A stretch of DNA of 6,761 nt from Gammaproteobacteria bacterium (lineage in GTDB: Bacteria > Gemmatimonadota > Gemmatimonadetes > Longimicrobiales > Gaopeijiaceae): the NCBI GenBank assembly GCA_009843625.1, contig VYDD01000316.1:1-6761 (forward strand). Direction: 5' to 3'. Made by a program: the position numbers and the translations under genes. Shown piece by piece: positions 1-6,761 of this stretch (its first letter is position 1; each line of letters starts with the position of its first letter). The notes beneath the pieces are model-generated. The model saw nothing but the letters and a program-made list of their open reading frames with translations. It ran no database searches and was not told the origin of the DNA.

Positions 1-770
1 AGGTCACCGCCCTGCGCCGCGCTCGACGGATCCCGGGAATACCGGCGCGCAAGTTCCTCGAAGTCCTCTCCCTCGGTGATGAGCCCCAGCAGGCGCTCGG
101 CCTCCAGCCTGGCCGCCTCGCGGGTGGAATCGGATGGCTCCGAGCGCACGAGAACCTGGCGGAAGATGATGGAGGCGGGGCGTTTGGGAAGCTGGTCGCG
201 CTGCGCGTCGATGAACGCGCGCACCTCGCCTTCGGTCACCACGATGGGACCGATGTCGGCGCGCCTCCTGCCCACCCAGAGCGACTGCAGGCGCTGCCGG
301 CGCGCCTGCTCCTTCAGCATCTCGCGGTAGCTGATCAGGTTCAGGCCCTGCTCGCTGAGAAGGGCGACCATCTGCCCCATTCCCCCCACGTTGCGCATGC
401 GCTCGTCCAAGTCCTGCTGGACGATGACCTCCAGCTCCTCGTCGGATACGACGATGGTGGTGTCGCTCTCGGCTGCCTGCAGGAGAAGCTGCTCGTTGAT
501 GAGGGATTCGACGATTTCATCCTGGAGCTGCATGATGCCCGCCGGATCTTCCGGCATGGGCGCGCCGCTGGCACGCATCTGGAGCAGCCGTTCCTGCACC
601 TCGGATCGCAGAATCACCGAGTCGCCGGCGATCGCCACGACGCCGTCGACGACGTCCGGGAGGCTCCCCGGCTGCTGTGCCCGCGCCGGGGCGGCGCAGA
701 GGAGCAGTGCGAGGATAAGGAGATACCGCGGAGAAAGACTGCCGGGGGTCGCAAGAAGAGACTTCGCCAT
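1..770 (-). CDS. surA: SurA-like periplasmic chaperone / peptidyl-prolyl isomerase (N-terminal 256 residues, 3' end outside window)
   Basis: This is a secreted folding factor of the SurA family. Such proteins bind unfolded outer-membrane proteins in the periplasm, and the parvulin domain catalyses cis-trans isomerisation of prolyl bonds. The ATG at 770 opens a protein with a Sec signal peptide: a hydrophobic core YLLILALLLCAAPA at residues 16-29, then an ARA-QQ cleavage site after residue 31. Residues about 38-190 form the SurA N-terminal helical chaperone region (VVDGVVAIAGDSVILRSEV, then SLINEQLLLQAAE). A parvulin domain begins near residue 197 and has the family signature GEDFEELARRYSRDPSSA at 234-251, followed by QGGD at the window edge. 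The rest of this domain and any second one are outside the window. The upstream AGG, 10 bases from the ATG, is a weak ribosome binding site, so the start rests mainly on the signal peptide. It follows a paralogous isomerase after 152 bases. The family call is secure; exact orthology to SurA is less so. Confidence 0.9.
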   Translation of the reverse strand, partial: MAKSLLATPGSLSPRYLLILALLLCAAPARAQQPGSLPDVVDGVVAIAGDSVILRSEVQERLLQMRASGAPMPEDPAGIMQLQDEIVESLINEQLLLQAAESDTTIVVSDEELEVIVQQDLDERMRNVGGMGQMVALLSEQGLNLISYREMLKEQARRQRLQSLWVGRRRADIGPIVVTEGEVRAFIDAQRDQLPKRPASIIFRQVLVRSEPSDSTREAARLEAERLLGLITEGEDFEELARRYSRDPSSAAQGGD

Positions 771-853
771 GCCGTTTGGACCTGCGGATATGGAGGGATC
801 GAGCGGGGGACGGAACGCGCATCCGGGCTTCGATCCCGTGTAAACCCCGTGCT

Positions 854-898
854 GGCGACGGGTTCCGGAGCGCGCGGCCGTGGGATCCGGAGGTCGCC
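854..898 (-). other. imperfect hairpin in the gap between the two isomerase genes
   Basis: Two arms can pair: 854-859 (GGCGAC) with 893-898 (GTCGCC), and 864-869 with 886-891 (both TCCGGA, which is self-complementary). This gives two 6-bp helices separated by an unequal internal loop (4 bases against 1) and closed by a loop of about 16 bases. It lies 25 bases after the lipoprotein stop codon and 84 bases before the next start. No T-run follows it on the minus strand, so it does not look like a standard intrinsic terminator. It could slow exonucleases, attenuate transcription between the two genes, or be a chance pairing in GC-rich DNA. I see no convincing promoter in the rest of the 771-922 gap. 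Confidence 0.3.
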
Positions 899-922
899 GG
901 GACACCTGCGCGGGCATCGCCT

Positions 923-2380
923 TCAATCGCCGGGCGGCGGCGCGTTGGGAGCCACAACCGGCGAGTCCGGGGGCTGGATCGGCTGGGAGCGGCCCCGGAT
1001 CACCCTGAACTCGCTGGTGCGCTGGGTCACCGCGGTGAAGCTGTTCTCGAACACGTCGGCCCGGTATTCCTCCCGCAGCGCGAACGAGAGATGTCCGAGA
1101 GCCGGAATGTTCTCGTCTCCGTCGACGATGCGCTGCATGACGCGGCGCACGGTGGCCTCGACGGCGTCCCTCGTGGATTCTCCTTCGGCCGGCGTCAGGC
1201 TGGTCAGTTCCAGGTCGCGCGCCGCGCGCGTGAAGCGGGTGCGGGCGACCATGAGCAGCGAATCCTGCTCGACATCGCTGAGCGAGATGCCGGCCTGCTC
1301 CGCCTCGTTCACCAGGACCTTGCTCTGGGCGAGGTTTCCCAGCAGCCCGGTCAGCTGGTCATCGGTCGCGTTGCGCGCCTGAGCGCGGAAGGGAGGTCCC
1401 TGCTCGCTCAGGAAACGGTGGAAGTCCGCCGCCGTGTACGCGCCTCCCTCGAAGCGGAAGAGTTCACGGGCCGCGGCCCGGCGGCTGAGGCGCTGGCTGG
1501 GACGCGCGGCCAGCTGACGGGCGATCTCGGCGCCCCCTTCTACCGGTTCCATTTCGGCGCGGCTCAAGACGCGCCCCAGGTAGGCTTCCTCGGCCTGGCT
1601 GACCAGGCCGAGCTTGAGCTGTGGCTCGAACTGGGAGCGCGCTTCCTCGAACGGGATCTGGGTTCGCTCGTCGACCCGCAGGATGTGGACTCCGAAGCCC
1701 GTGCGCACCGGACCGCTCACCTCACCGGGCGCCAGGGCGAATGCCGCGGAGTCGAAGGCCGGAACCATCTGGCCGCGCCGGAAGGATCCCAGGTCTCCGC
1801 CCTGGGTCGCGGTTCCCGGGTCCTGGCTGAACTCTCCGGCCAGGGCCGCGAAGTCCTCTCCGGCGAGGATCCTCTCGCGCAGGCCGCCGGCGAATTCCAT
1901 TACGCTGTCGGCGGTGGCGGCGTCCGCCCCCGGGTCGAGCGAAAGGAGGATATGGCGCGCACGCAGTTCCACCCCCGCCGCCTGCTCCTCGTAGATCTGT
2001 CGCAACTGCTCTTCGGTGAATGCGGTGTCCACCTGGATCACGCGCTCGCGCAGGCGCGCCACCAGCTCCTGTTCGATCTCCTGACGGACCAGCGGGAGCA
2101 GGTCGATGTGCTGGAAGGTCGAGTCCTCCAGAGCGGCGACGGCGAACAGGGTGTAGTCGATCCACAGGCCGGCGATCGCCTCCACCACGTCGGCCTGGTC
2201 GGGAAGTTGCGCTTGGCGCGCGAGCAGATCGGCGGTCTGGTCCACGGACAGCTCGTAGCCGGCGGCGCGCGCGACGACTTCGTCGCCCGGCGCGGAATCG
2301 CCACACCCGCCGAGCGCGGCGAGCGCCGCGAGGCAGACGATGCCGGGGATCCGTGGGATGCCGTGTACAGGAACCTTCAT
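923..2380 (-). CDS. PpiC/parvulin-type peptidyl-prolyl isomerase lipoprotein
   Basis: A predicted lipid-anchored folding catalyst of 485 residues. The N terminus is a lipoprotein signal: a hydrophobic stretch at residues 11-22, then the lipobox LGGC at 23-26, so C26 would be lipidated. Position +2 is glycine, which by the E. coli Lol rule does not favour inner-membrane retention. Residues about 34-137 are a helical SurA-N-like region. A complete parvulin domain covers about 138-238, with RARHILLS at 140-147, GEDFAALAGEFSQDPGTA at 174-191, GGDLGSF at 194-200 and GFGVHILRV at 228-236. A helical region at about 305-390 resembles the N-terminal chaperone region again. The last 20 residues are proline-rich. 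The start at 2380 is supported by GGGAG six bases upstream and by the lipoprotein signal. The gene lies 80 bases after mfd and before a paralogous secreted isomerase. PrsA- or PpiD-like roles are alternatives; the client proteins cannot be read from sequence. Confidence 0.93.
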   Translation of the reverse strand: MKVPVHGIPRIPGIVCLAALAALGGCGDSAPGDEVVARAAGYELSVDQTADLLARQAQLPDQADVVEAIAGLWIDYTLFAVAALEDSTFQHIDLLPLVRQEIEQELVARLRERVIQVDTAFTEEQLRQIYEEQAAGVELRARHILLSLDPGADAATADSVMEFAGGLRERILAGEDFAALAGEFSQDPGTATQGGDLGSFRRGQMVPAFDSAAFALAPGEVSGPVRTGFGVHILRVDERTQIPFEEARSQFEPQLKLGLVSQAEEAYLGRVLSRAEMEPVEGGAEIARQLAARPSQRLSRRAAARELFRFEGGAYTAADFHRFLSEQGPPFRAQARNATDDQLTGLLGNLAQSKVLVNEAEQAGISLSDVEQDSLLMVARTRFTRAARDLELTSLTPAEGESTRDAVEATVRRVMQRIVDGDENIPALGHLSFALREEYRADVFENSFTAVTQRTSEFRVIRGRSQPIQPPDSPVVAPNAPPPGD

Positions 2381-2386
2381 GTTTCA

Positions 2387-2391
2387 CTCCC
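2387..2391 (-). promoter_or_regulatory. Shine-Dalgarno site of the lipoprotein isomerase gene
   Basis: On the minus strand GGGAG lies six bases before the ATG at 2380. It is the clearest ribosome binding site in the window, so this gene probably starts translation independently rather than by coupling to mfd. A GTG at 2387 is out of frame and has no such spacing. Confidence 0.65.
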
Positions 2392-2420
2392 GATGGTCAT
2401 GCCTGCGTGCATAGTACCGC

Positions 2421-2456
2421 GATTCCCCGGCGTTCGCTCGCTGAGATTCCCGGCGT
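2421..2456. repeat. short direct repeat after the mfd stop codon
   Basis: GATTCCCCGGCGT at 2421-2433 recurs as GATTCCCGGCGT at 2445-2456, with one C fewer and starts 24 bases apart. Both copies lie in the 80-base gap between mfd and the lipoprotein gene. The arrangement could be a two-site operator for a DNA-binding protein, or a chance duplication in GC-rich sequence. No strong -35/-10 pair adjoins it: the only AT-rich hexamer (TACTAT, minus strand, 2416-2411) has no matching -35 at 17 bases. Confidence 0.35.
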
Positions 2457-2460
2457 CGGG

Positions 2461-5400
2461 TCAGGCCGCTCGGGCGCGGTTCGCCGACAGCCGGTCCAGC
2501 GCCCGGATCAGCGTGGCGGTCAGCGGGTCCGCGCCCTCCTGGCGGAGGACCAGCGAGAGGGGCGACATCCTGCGTACCTCCACGGCGATCAATCGGTCCC
2601 GAAGCGGTTCCTCCAGGGCGGCGAGCCGGGGCACCATGTCGTCCCGGAAGGTGAGGCGCGCGCGGCGTCCGCGCACCATGATGCGCTGGAGGCCGATCTT
2701 GCGGCCGAGGAGGCGCAGCACGTGGCCGTCGAGCAGCCGGTCGGCCGGCGGAGGCAGCGTCCCGAAGCGGTCGCGCAACTCCGCGGCGAACTCGTCGAGT
2801 CCGGTCTTGGTCGTGATGCGCGACAGTCGGCGGTAAAGGTGGAGCTTCTGTCCGGACTCGGGGACGTAGCTGTCCGGCAGGTAGGCCGATCCCGCGAGCG
2901 AGATCTCCGGATCGCGCGGTGCGGGCTGGTCGGTTCGTCCCCGCTTCATGTGCTCCACGGTCTTGCGCAGAAGGCGCATGTAGGTGTCGACGCCGACCGC
3001 CTGCGCGTATCCCGACTGGTCCTCGCCGAGCAGGTTGCCGGCACCGCGCATCTCCAGGTCGCGCATCGCCACGGCGTAGCCGCTCCCTAGGTCGGTGTGG
3101 CGCTCGAGCACGCGCACGCGCCGCATGGCGTCCCTGGAAACGCCGTCGGGGACCACCAGGTAGCAGTGCGCGTGCCGGTCGGAGCGCCCGACCCGGCCGC
3201 GGATCTGGTAGAGCTGCGCGAGCCCGAAGCGGTCGGCGCGGTCGACGATCAGGGTGTTGGCGTTGGGGACGTCCAGGCCGTTCTCGATGATGGCGGTGCA
3301 GACCAGAACGTCCACGTCACCGTTCACGAAACGGAGCATCACCTGGTCGAGCTGCCGGCCGCCCATCTGGCCGTGGGCGACGGCGACGGCCGCGCCGGGC
3401 GCCAGCGCGCGCACCTTCTCGGCCGTGCTGTGGATGGTCTGAACGCGGTTGTGGAGGAAGAAGACCTGGCCGCCCCGGTCGAGCTCCCGCCAAAGGCCGT
3501 CGTACAGGATGTGGTCGTTCCAGGGAATGACGTGGGTGGTGATGGGGACCCGGTCCCGGGGCGGAGTCCGGATCAGCGACAGGTTGCGCAGGCCGGCGAG
3601 GGAGAGCTGAAGGGTGCGCGGAATGGGTGTCGCCGTGAGGGTGAGCACGTCGACCGAGGCCCGCAGCCGCTTCAGACGCTCCTTGTGACGGACTCCGAAG
3701 CGCTGCTCTTCGTCGACGACGAGGAGGCCGAGGTTGCGGAAGACCACGTCCTTCGAGAGCAGGCGGTGGGTGCCGATGGCGATGTCGAGGGTCCCGCGGC
3801 GCATCTCCCGCAGCAGGCGGGTGGTCTCCTTCGCGCTCCGGAACCGGTTGAGCGCCCCGATGGTCACCGGGTAGTCGGCGAGACGCTCTCCGAAGGTGCG
3901 CGCGTGCTGCTCGACCAGCACGGTGGTGGGCGCGAGCACGGCGACCTGCCTGCCGTCCTGGACCGCCTTGAAGGCGGCGCGAATCGCCACCTCGGTCTTG
4001 CCGTATCCCACGTCTCCGCATACCAGCCGGTCCATGGGCGTGGCCGCCTCCATGTCCCGCTTGATGTCTTCCACCACGCGCCGCTGATCGCGCGTGTCCT
4101 CGTAGAGGAACGACGACTCCATTTCCCTCTGCCAGCGGGTGTCGGGCGCAAAGGCGTGACCCTGGGCCATCTCGCGGCGGGCGTAGAGCTCGAGGAGTTC
4201 GGTGGCGACCTTGCGGATGGCCTGCTCGGTGCGGGCGCGCAGATTCTTCCAGCGCTTCCCGCCGATGCGGTGCACCGGCGGAGGCTCCGCCCCCTCCGCG
4301 CCGCCGACCCACCGCTCCAGCAGATCGAGTCGGTACACGGGCACGCGCAGGAACTCCGCCCCGGCGTACTCGATCAGTATCGACTCGATCTCCTCGCCAC
4401 CGATGGTGACATGCTCCAGCCCGCGAAAGCGGCCGATGCCGTGGTCCATGTGCACGACCGCGTCCCCCGGGGTGAGCTGCGCGACGCTCTCAAGCGAAGC
4501 GGAGCCGCGAAAGCGGCGCCGCCGGCGAATGCGTCGCGTGCGCAGGAAGATCTCGTGGTCGGTGAGGACGCGCAGGCGCGGGGCCGAGTCGTTCAGGATG
4601 AATCCCCCGTCCAGCGCCCCCACGGCGAGCTGGGCGCCCGCCGGAAGGCGCGTCTGCCCTCCCAGAATCTCCTCCAGGCGCTGAATCTGCCCCTCGTTGT
4701 CGCAGAGGATGAGGGTTCGGTCGCCGCGGGCGGCGCCGGCCCGCAGCACTTCCTTCAACCGCTTCATGTCACGGGAGATGACCGGCGGCGCCTTCGAGCC
4801 GAAGAGAATCTCGCCATCCGCGGCAGGGGAGAGGGCCAGCCGGGGGAGGGCGGCCAGCCGCTCCAGCAGGTCCCGGGGCCGAAGACAGACGGTGTCCGGC
4901 GGCGGGGGCTCGTCTCCGCCCGCGACGGCTTCGGCGTGGCGGCGCTCCACCTCCGTCCATGTGTGCTCCGCGGAGGCCTTCAGGTCGTGGCCCGCCCAGC
5001 GCGCCACCAGGGTGTCCGACGGCAGCAGGTCGAGCAGGGAGCGGGGCGCGCCGGGAGCGTCCGGCCCTCCGCCGTCGCCCAGCCTGACCGGGAGCAGGCG
5101 CACCTCGGCGACCGACCCCCTGGACCGCTGGTCCAGGATGTCGAAGCGGCGCATGGAAACGATTTCGTCACCTGTGAACTCAATGCGCACCGGGTCGGGG
5201 GAACCGAAGGAGAAGACGTCCACAATGCCCCCGCGCACCGCGAACTGACCGACTTCCTCCACCAGCGGAGCCTTGAGGAAACCGCGCTCCCGGAGTTGCT
5301 CCGCCAGAGCGGTAAGCCCGACCTCGGCGCCCGTCCGCAGGGTGAGGTGCAGGTGGGTGAGGCGGGTGGGGAAGGAGGCTCGCTCCTGGAGCGCGCGCGG

Positions 5401-5778
5401 CGTGGTCACCAGCAGGCGGCAGCGGTTGCCGAACACGGCTTCCACCGCCTCGACCCGGCGCCCCTCGATCTCGATGTGGAAGTCGTCGCTTTCGTAGGGA
5501 AGGGACTCGCGCTGGGGGTAGGCGGCCACGGCATCCGGGCCCACGAGGGCCTCCAGGTCCGCCTCGGCGGCGACTGCCCGGTCCGGCGACGGAGCGAGAA
5601 GCACGGCCACGCGATCCCGCGTAGCGCGGGCGAGAGCGGCCAGCACGGCATGTCCCAGTGATCCGCACGCGCCGCCGAGGGACAGCTCGTGGCCGGCGTT
5701 CGGGAGGCGTGCTCGAAGGGACCGGAAGGGCCCGGTCGCCTCGATCAGGTCGAGAATGGCGTTCTCGCGCGCGTTCAT
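2461..5778 (-). CDS. mfd: transcription-repair coupling factor Mfd
   Basis: Mfd is a cytoplasmic ATP-driven DNA translocase that pushes stalled RNA polymerase off damaged templates and recruits UvrA to start nucleotide excision repair. At 1105 residues it is close to the E. coli length (1148) and complete. The UvrB-homology region spans about 1-230; R182 and R198 align by eye with arginines I recall as UvrA contacts in E. coli Mfd. An arginine-rich linker (RRIRRRRRFR, 415-424) leads into the CarD-like RNA-polymerase-interacting domain at about 434-510 (HMDHGIGRF, 443-451). The superfamily 2 motor follows: Walker A GDVGYGKTE (588-596), DEEQ (689-692), TATPIPRTL (715-723), TAIIENGLDVP (828-838) and QIRGRVGRS (858-866). 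The translocation motif DLEMRGAGNLLGEDQSG is at 907-923, and the C-terminal regulatory domain at about 960-1105. All motor residues are present. The in-frame ORF runs upstream to about 6267, but the ATG at 5778 fits the family N terminus and overlaps the previous stop as ATGA. Confidence 0.98.
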   Translation of the reverse strand: MNARENAILDLIEATGPFRSLRARLPNAGHELSLGGACGSLGHAVLAALARATRDRVAVLLAPSPDRAVAAEADLEALVGPDAVAAYPQRESLPYESDDFHIEIEGRRVEAVEAVFGNRCRLLVTTPRALQERASFPTRLTHLHLTLRTGAEVGLTALAEQLRERGFLKAPLVEEVGQFAVRGGIVDVFSFGSPDPVRIEFTGDEIVSMRRFDILDQRSRGSVAEVRLLPVRLGDGGGPDAPGAPRSLLDLLPSDTLVARWAGHDLKASAEHTWTEVERRHAEAVAGGDEPPPPDTVCLRPRDLLERLAALPRLALSPAADGEILFGSKAPPVISRDMKRLKEVLRAGAARGDRTLILCDNEGQIQRLEEILGGQTRLPAGAQLAVGALDGGFILNDSAPRLRVLTDHEIFLRTRRIRRRRRFRGSASLESVAQLTPGDAVVHMDHGIGRFRGLEHVTIGGEEIESILIEYAGAEFLRVPVYRLDLLERWVGGAEGAEPPPVHRIGGKRWKNLRARTEQAIRKVATELLELYARREMAQGHAFAPDTRWQREMESSFLYEDTRDQRRVVEDIKRDMEAATPMDRLVCGDVGYGKTEVAIRAAFKAVQDGRQVAVLAPTTVLVEQHARTFGERLADYPVTIGALNRFRSAKETTRLLREMRRGTLDIAIGTHRLLSKDVVFRNLGLLVVDEEQRFGVRHKERLKRLRASVDVLTLTATPIPRTLQLSLAGLRNLSLIRTPPRDRVPITTHVIPWNDHILYDGLWRELDRGGQVFFLHNRVQTIHSTAEKVRALAPGAAVAVAHGQMGGRQLDQVMLRFVNGDVDVLVCTAIIENGLDVPNANTLIVDRADRFGLAQLYQIRGRVGRSDRHAHCYLVVPDGVSRDAMRRVRVLERHTDLGSGYAVAMRDLEMRGAGNLLGEDQSGYAQAVGVDTYMRLLRKTVEHMKRGRTDQPAPRDPEISLAGSAYLPDSYVPESGQKLHLYRRLSRITTKTGLDEFAAELRDRFGTLPPPADRLLDGHVLRLLGRKIGLQRIMVRGRRARLTFRDDMVPRLAALEEPLRDRLIAVEVRRMSPLSLVLRQEGADPLTATLIRALDRLSANRARAA
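5775..5778 (-). other. mfd: ATGA stop-start overlap coupling the BatA-like gene to mfd
   Basis: The BatA-like gene ends with TGA at 5777-5775 and mfd starts with ATG at 5778-5776, so they share two bases. The sequence just upstream (GCCGCGAGCCGG) has no good Shine-Dalgarno match. Together these point to translation of mfd by terminating ribosomes that restart. This is inference from a well-known arrangement, not proof. Confidence 0.8.
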
Positions 5779-6761
5779 CCGGCTCGCGGCAGAGGGCCGG
5801 AAGCGGACGGGCCGCGGGAGCCCGGCATGGTGGCGCCGCCCGAGGAGCTGGTGCGCCTGCCGGTGGCGGCAACCCGGGATTCCAGGAGCAGCAGGACCAG
5901 CGCGGCGGCGAGGAGCCAGCGCCATACCTCCGTGCCCTGCCGGCTGGCGAAGACCAGGCGCCGCCAGGACGAGGCGTCGGCCCGGTCGTAGTCGTCCCCC
6001 AGAAGGCCGTCGAGGGCGCTTTCCGCGATCGGCTCCAGGATCGATTCCGCCGCGGGCGGGTTGACGGCGACCTGCCGCACGAGGGAGTCGCCGGCCAGAA
6101 AGCGATGGAGCCCCGGACCGCGCGCGACAACCTGGGCCCCCGGTCCGGCCGGCGTCCGCGCGCCGGCGGCATCGGCGACGGCGTCGACTCCGGCCGGAAT
6201 CGGCAACACATCCCCAACGGTGAACGACCTGCCGTCGCTCTGGAAAGGCCAGCGCGACACCATCCATTCGACCAGGGGCAGCATGGGGGCGGACACGGCG
6301 AGGCTGGTGGCCTCCGCGTCCACGGGGGAGCCGAGCAGCAGATAGGGTCCGCCCGGCGCGCTGCCGGTCACGATCCAGGGCTCGCCCGAGTCGAGGGTGG
6401 CCTGGACCACACCCGCCGCTTCCTCGCCGTTGGCGACCAGGCGATAGCGGCGGACGATGCGCACCTCGTCGAGGGCCACCGGCAGGCGGTTGTCGGCCAC
6501 GCCGATCTCGCCGGCGCCGGGCTCGCTCTCGTAACGCCAGGGGATCTCCGCCAGGAGGAGTTGGCGGTTGAGGGCGGGCAGCATCGCTCCGTCGGAGGGC
6601 GGAACCACGACTGCGGCGGAACCGCCGGGGCGGCCGTCCAACCCTTCTCCGCCGACGCTCAGGAGTACCTGGGCAGCCGCGTCCGCGGTCCGTTGCGCCC
6701 GCCCCGCCCGAGCCAGCACCTCGATCGCCTGCTCGAGGAAAAAGCCGCCCTCGCCCCCGAG
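5775..6761 (-). CDS. BatA-family membrane protein, C-terminal 328 residues (5' end outside window)
   Basis: Probably the C-terminal part of a BatA-type (aerotolerance-related) protein, a family with two N-terminal membrane helices, a von Willebrand A-like or Rossmann-like middle and a final membrane helix. The reading frame is open to the window edge, so the true start lies outside. Numbering from 6761: a stretch at about 139-165 (LLLGSPVDAEATSL, then MLPLVEWM) resembles the family region that describes profit-like relaxation to the membrane side; VAVNPPAAES (231-240) resembles its VN..ESDL motif. One hydrophobic helix, WRWLLAAALVLLLLE, lies at about 280-294 with few residues left after it. 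The last 34 or so residues are rich in Ser, Gly, Pro and Arg and probably disordered. No metal-binding MIDAS motif is visible in this part. Relatives often sit beside MoxR ATPases and DUF58 proteins, which would be upstream of this window. The biochemical function is not known from this fragment. Confidence 0.72.
   Translation of the reverse strand, partial: LGGEGGFFLEQAIEVLARAGRAQRTADAAAQVLLSVGGEGLDGRPGGSAAVVVPPSDGAMLPALNRQLLLAEIPWRYESEPGAGEIGVADNRLPVALDEVRIVRRYRLVANGEEAAGVVQATLDSGEPWIVTGSAPGGPYLLLGSPVDAEATSLAVSAPMLPLVEWMVSRWPFQSDGRSFTVGDVLPIPAGVDAVADAAGARTPAGPGAQVVARGPGLHRFLAGDSLVRQVAVNPPAAESILEPIAESALDGLLGDDYDRADASSWRRLVFASRQGTEVWRWLLAAALVLLLLESRVAATGRRTSSSGGATMPGSRGPSASGPLPRAG

Noticed and set aside
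517..957. 146-codon minus-strand frame spanning the gap between the isomerase genes
   Set aside because: It overlaps the signal peptide and chaperone region of the SurA-like gene in another frame, and its sequence is Arg/Gly-rich with no recognisable feature.
2377..2400. Seven-codon minus-strand ORF (MTIGSET) ending at the lipoprotein start as ATGA
   Set aside because: A leader peptide is possible in principle, but it has no Shine-Dalgarno site of its own and no regulatory codon run, and an ORF this short is expected by chance.
2411..2439. Possible -10 box TACTAT (minus strand) before the lipoprotein gene
   Set aside because: It matches TATAAT at four of six positions, and the hexamer 17 bases upstream (GAGCGA) does not resemble a -35 box.
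776..2836. 686-codon open frame on the plus strand across the lipoprotein gene
   Set aside because: It is antisense to a convincing lipoprotein with a full parvulin domain, runs across two gene boundaries, and its translation is low-complexity and Arg/Gly/Ala-rich with no family signature.
3097..5661. 854-codon open frame on the plus strand, antisense to mfd
   Set aside because: It lies opposite a gene with every Mfd motif intact. Long antisense frames are expected in GC-rich DNA, and its translation has no recognisable domain.
5779..6267. N-terminal extension of the mfd frame to give 1268 residues
   Set aside because: The extra 163 residues are Arg/Gly/Pro-rich, lie in another frame of the BatA-like gene and match nothing in Mfd. 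The ATG at 5778 gives the expected N terminus and the ATGA overlap.

Overview
All recognisable genes lie on the minus strand, so the window reads from right to left. Its high GC content, GC-rich third codon positions, lipobox and signal-peptide secretion signals, and two SurA/PpiC-type periplasmic folding factors point to a GC-rich bacterium with an outer membrane. A BatA-type membrane protein ahead of mfd and two tandem parvulin-type isomerases after it would suit Gemmatimonadota or a related phylum. That placement is inference from gene content, not from a marker gene.

Layout in transcription order: (1) 6761-5775, the C-terminal part of a BatA-family membrane protein, cut by the window edge; (2) 5778-2461, a complete mfd gene (1105 residues) whose ATG overlaps the previous stop as ATGA; (3) an 80-base gap with a clear Shine-Dalgarno sequence; (4) 2380-923, a complete 485-residue lipoprotein with a PpiC/parvulin domain; (5) a 152-base gap holding an imperfect hairpin; (6) 770-1, the N-terminal 256 residues of a secreted SurA-like chaperone/isomerase, cut by the window edge. 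No stretch over 300 bases lacks a gene. I see no RNA gene, mobile element, CRISPR array or recombination site.

The genes fall into two functional parts. Mfd is the cytoplasmic factor that displaces stalled RNA polymerase and recruits UvrA for strand-specific repair, and it is probably translationally coupled to the BatA-like gene. The two isomerases act outside the cytoplasm, one lipid-anchored and one soluble, and probably help envelope proteins fold. Same strand and short gaps suggest one operon, but the two gaps leave room for internal promoters or processing. The region looks like ordinary chromosomal housekeeping sequence. I found no convincing undescribed system; the points most worth a second look are the paralogous isomerase pair, the apparent doubling of the chaperone module in the lipoprotein, and the BatA-mfd overlap.
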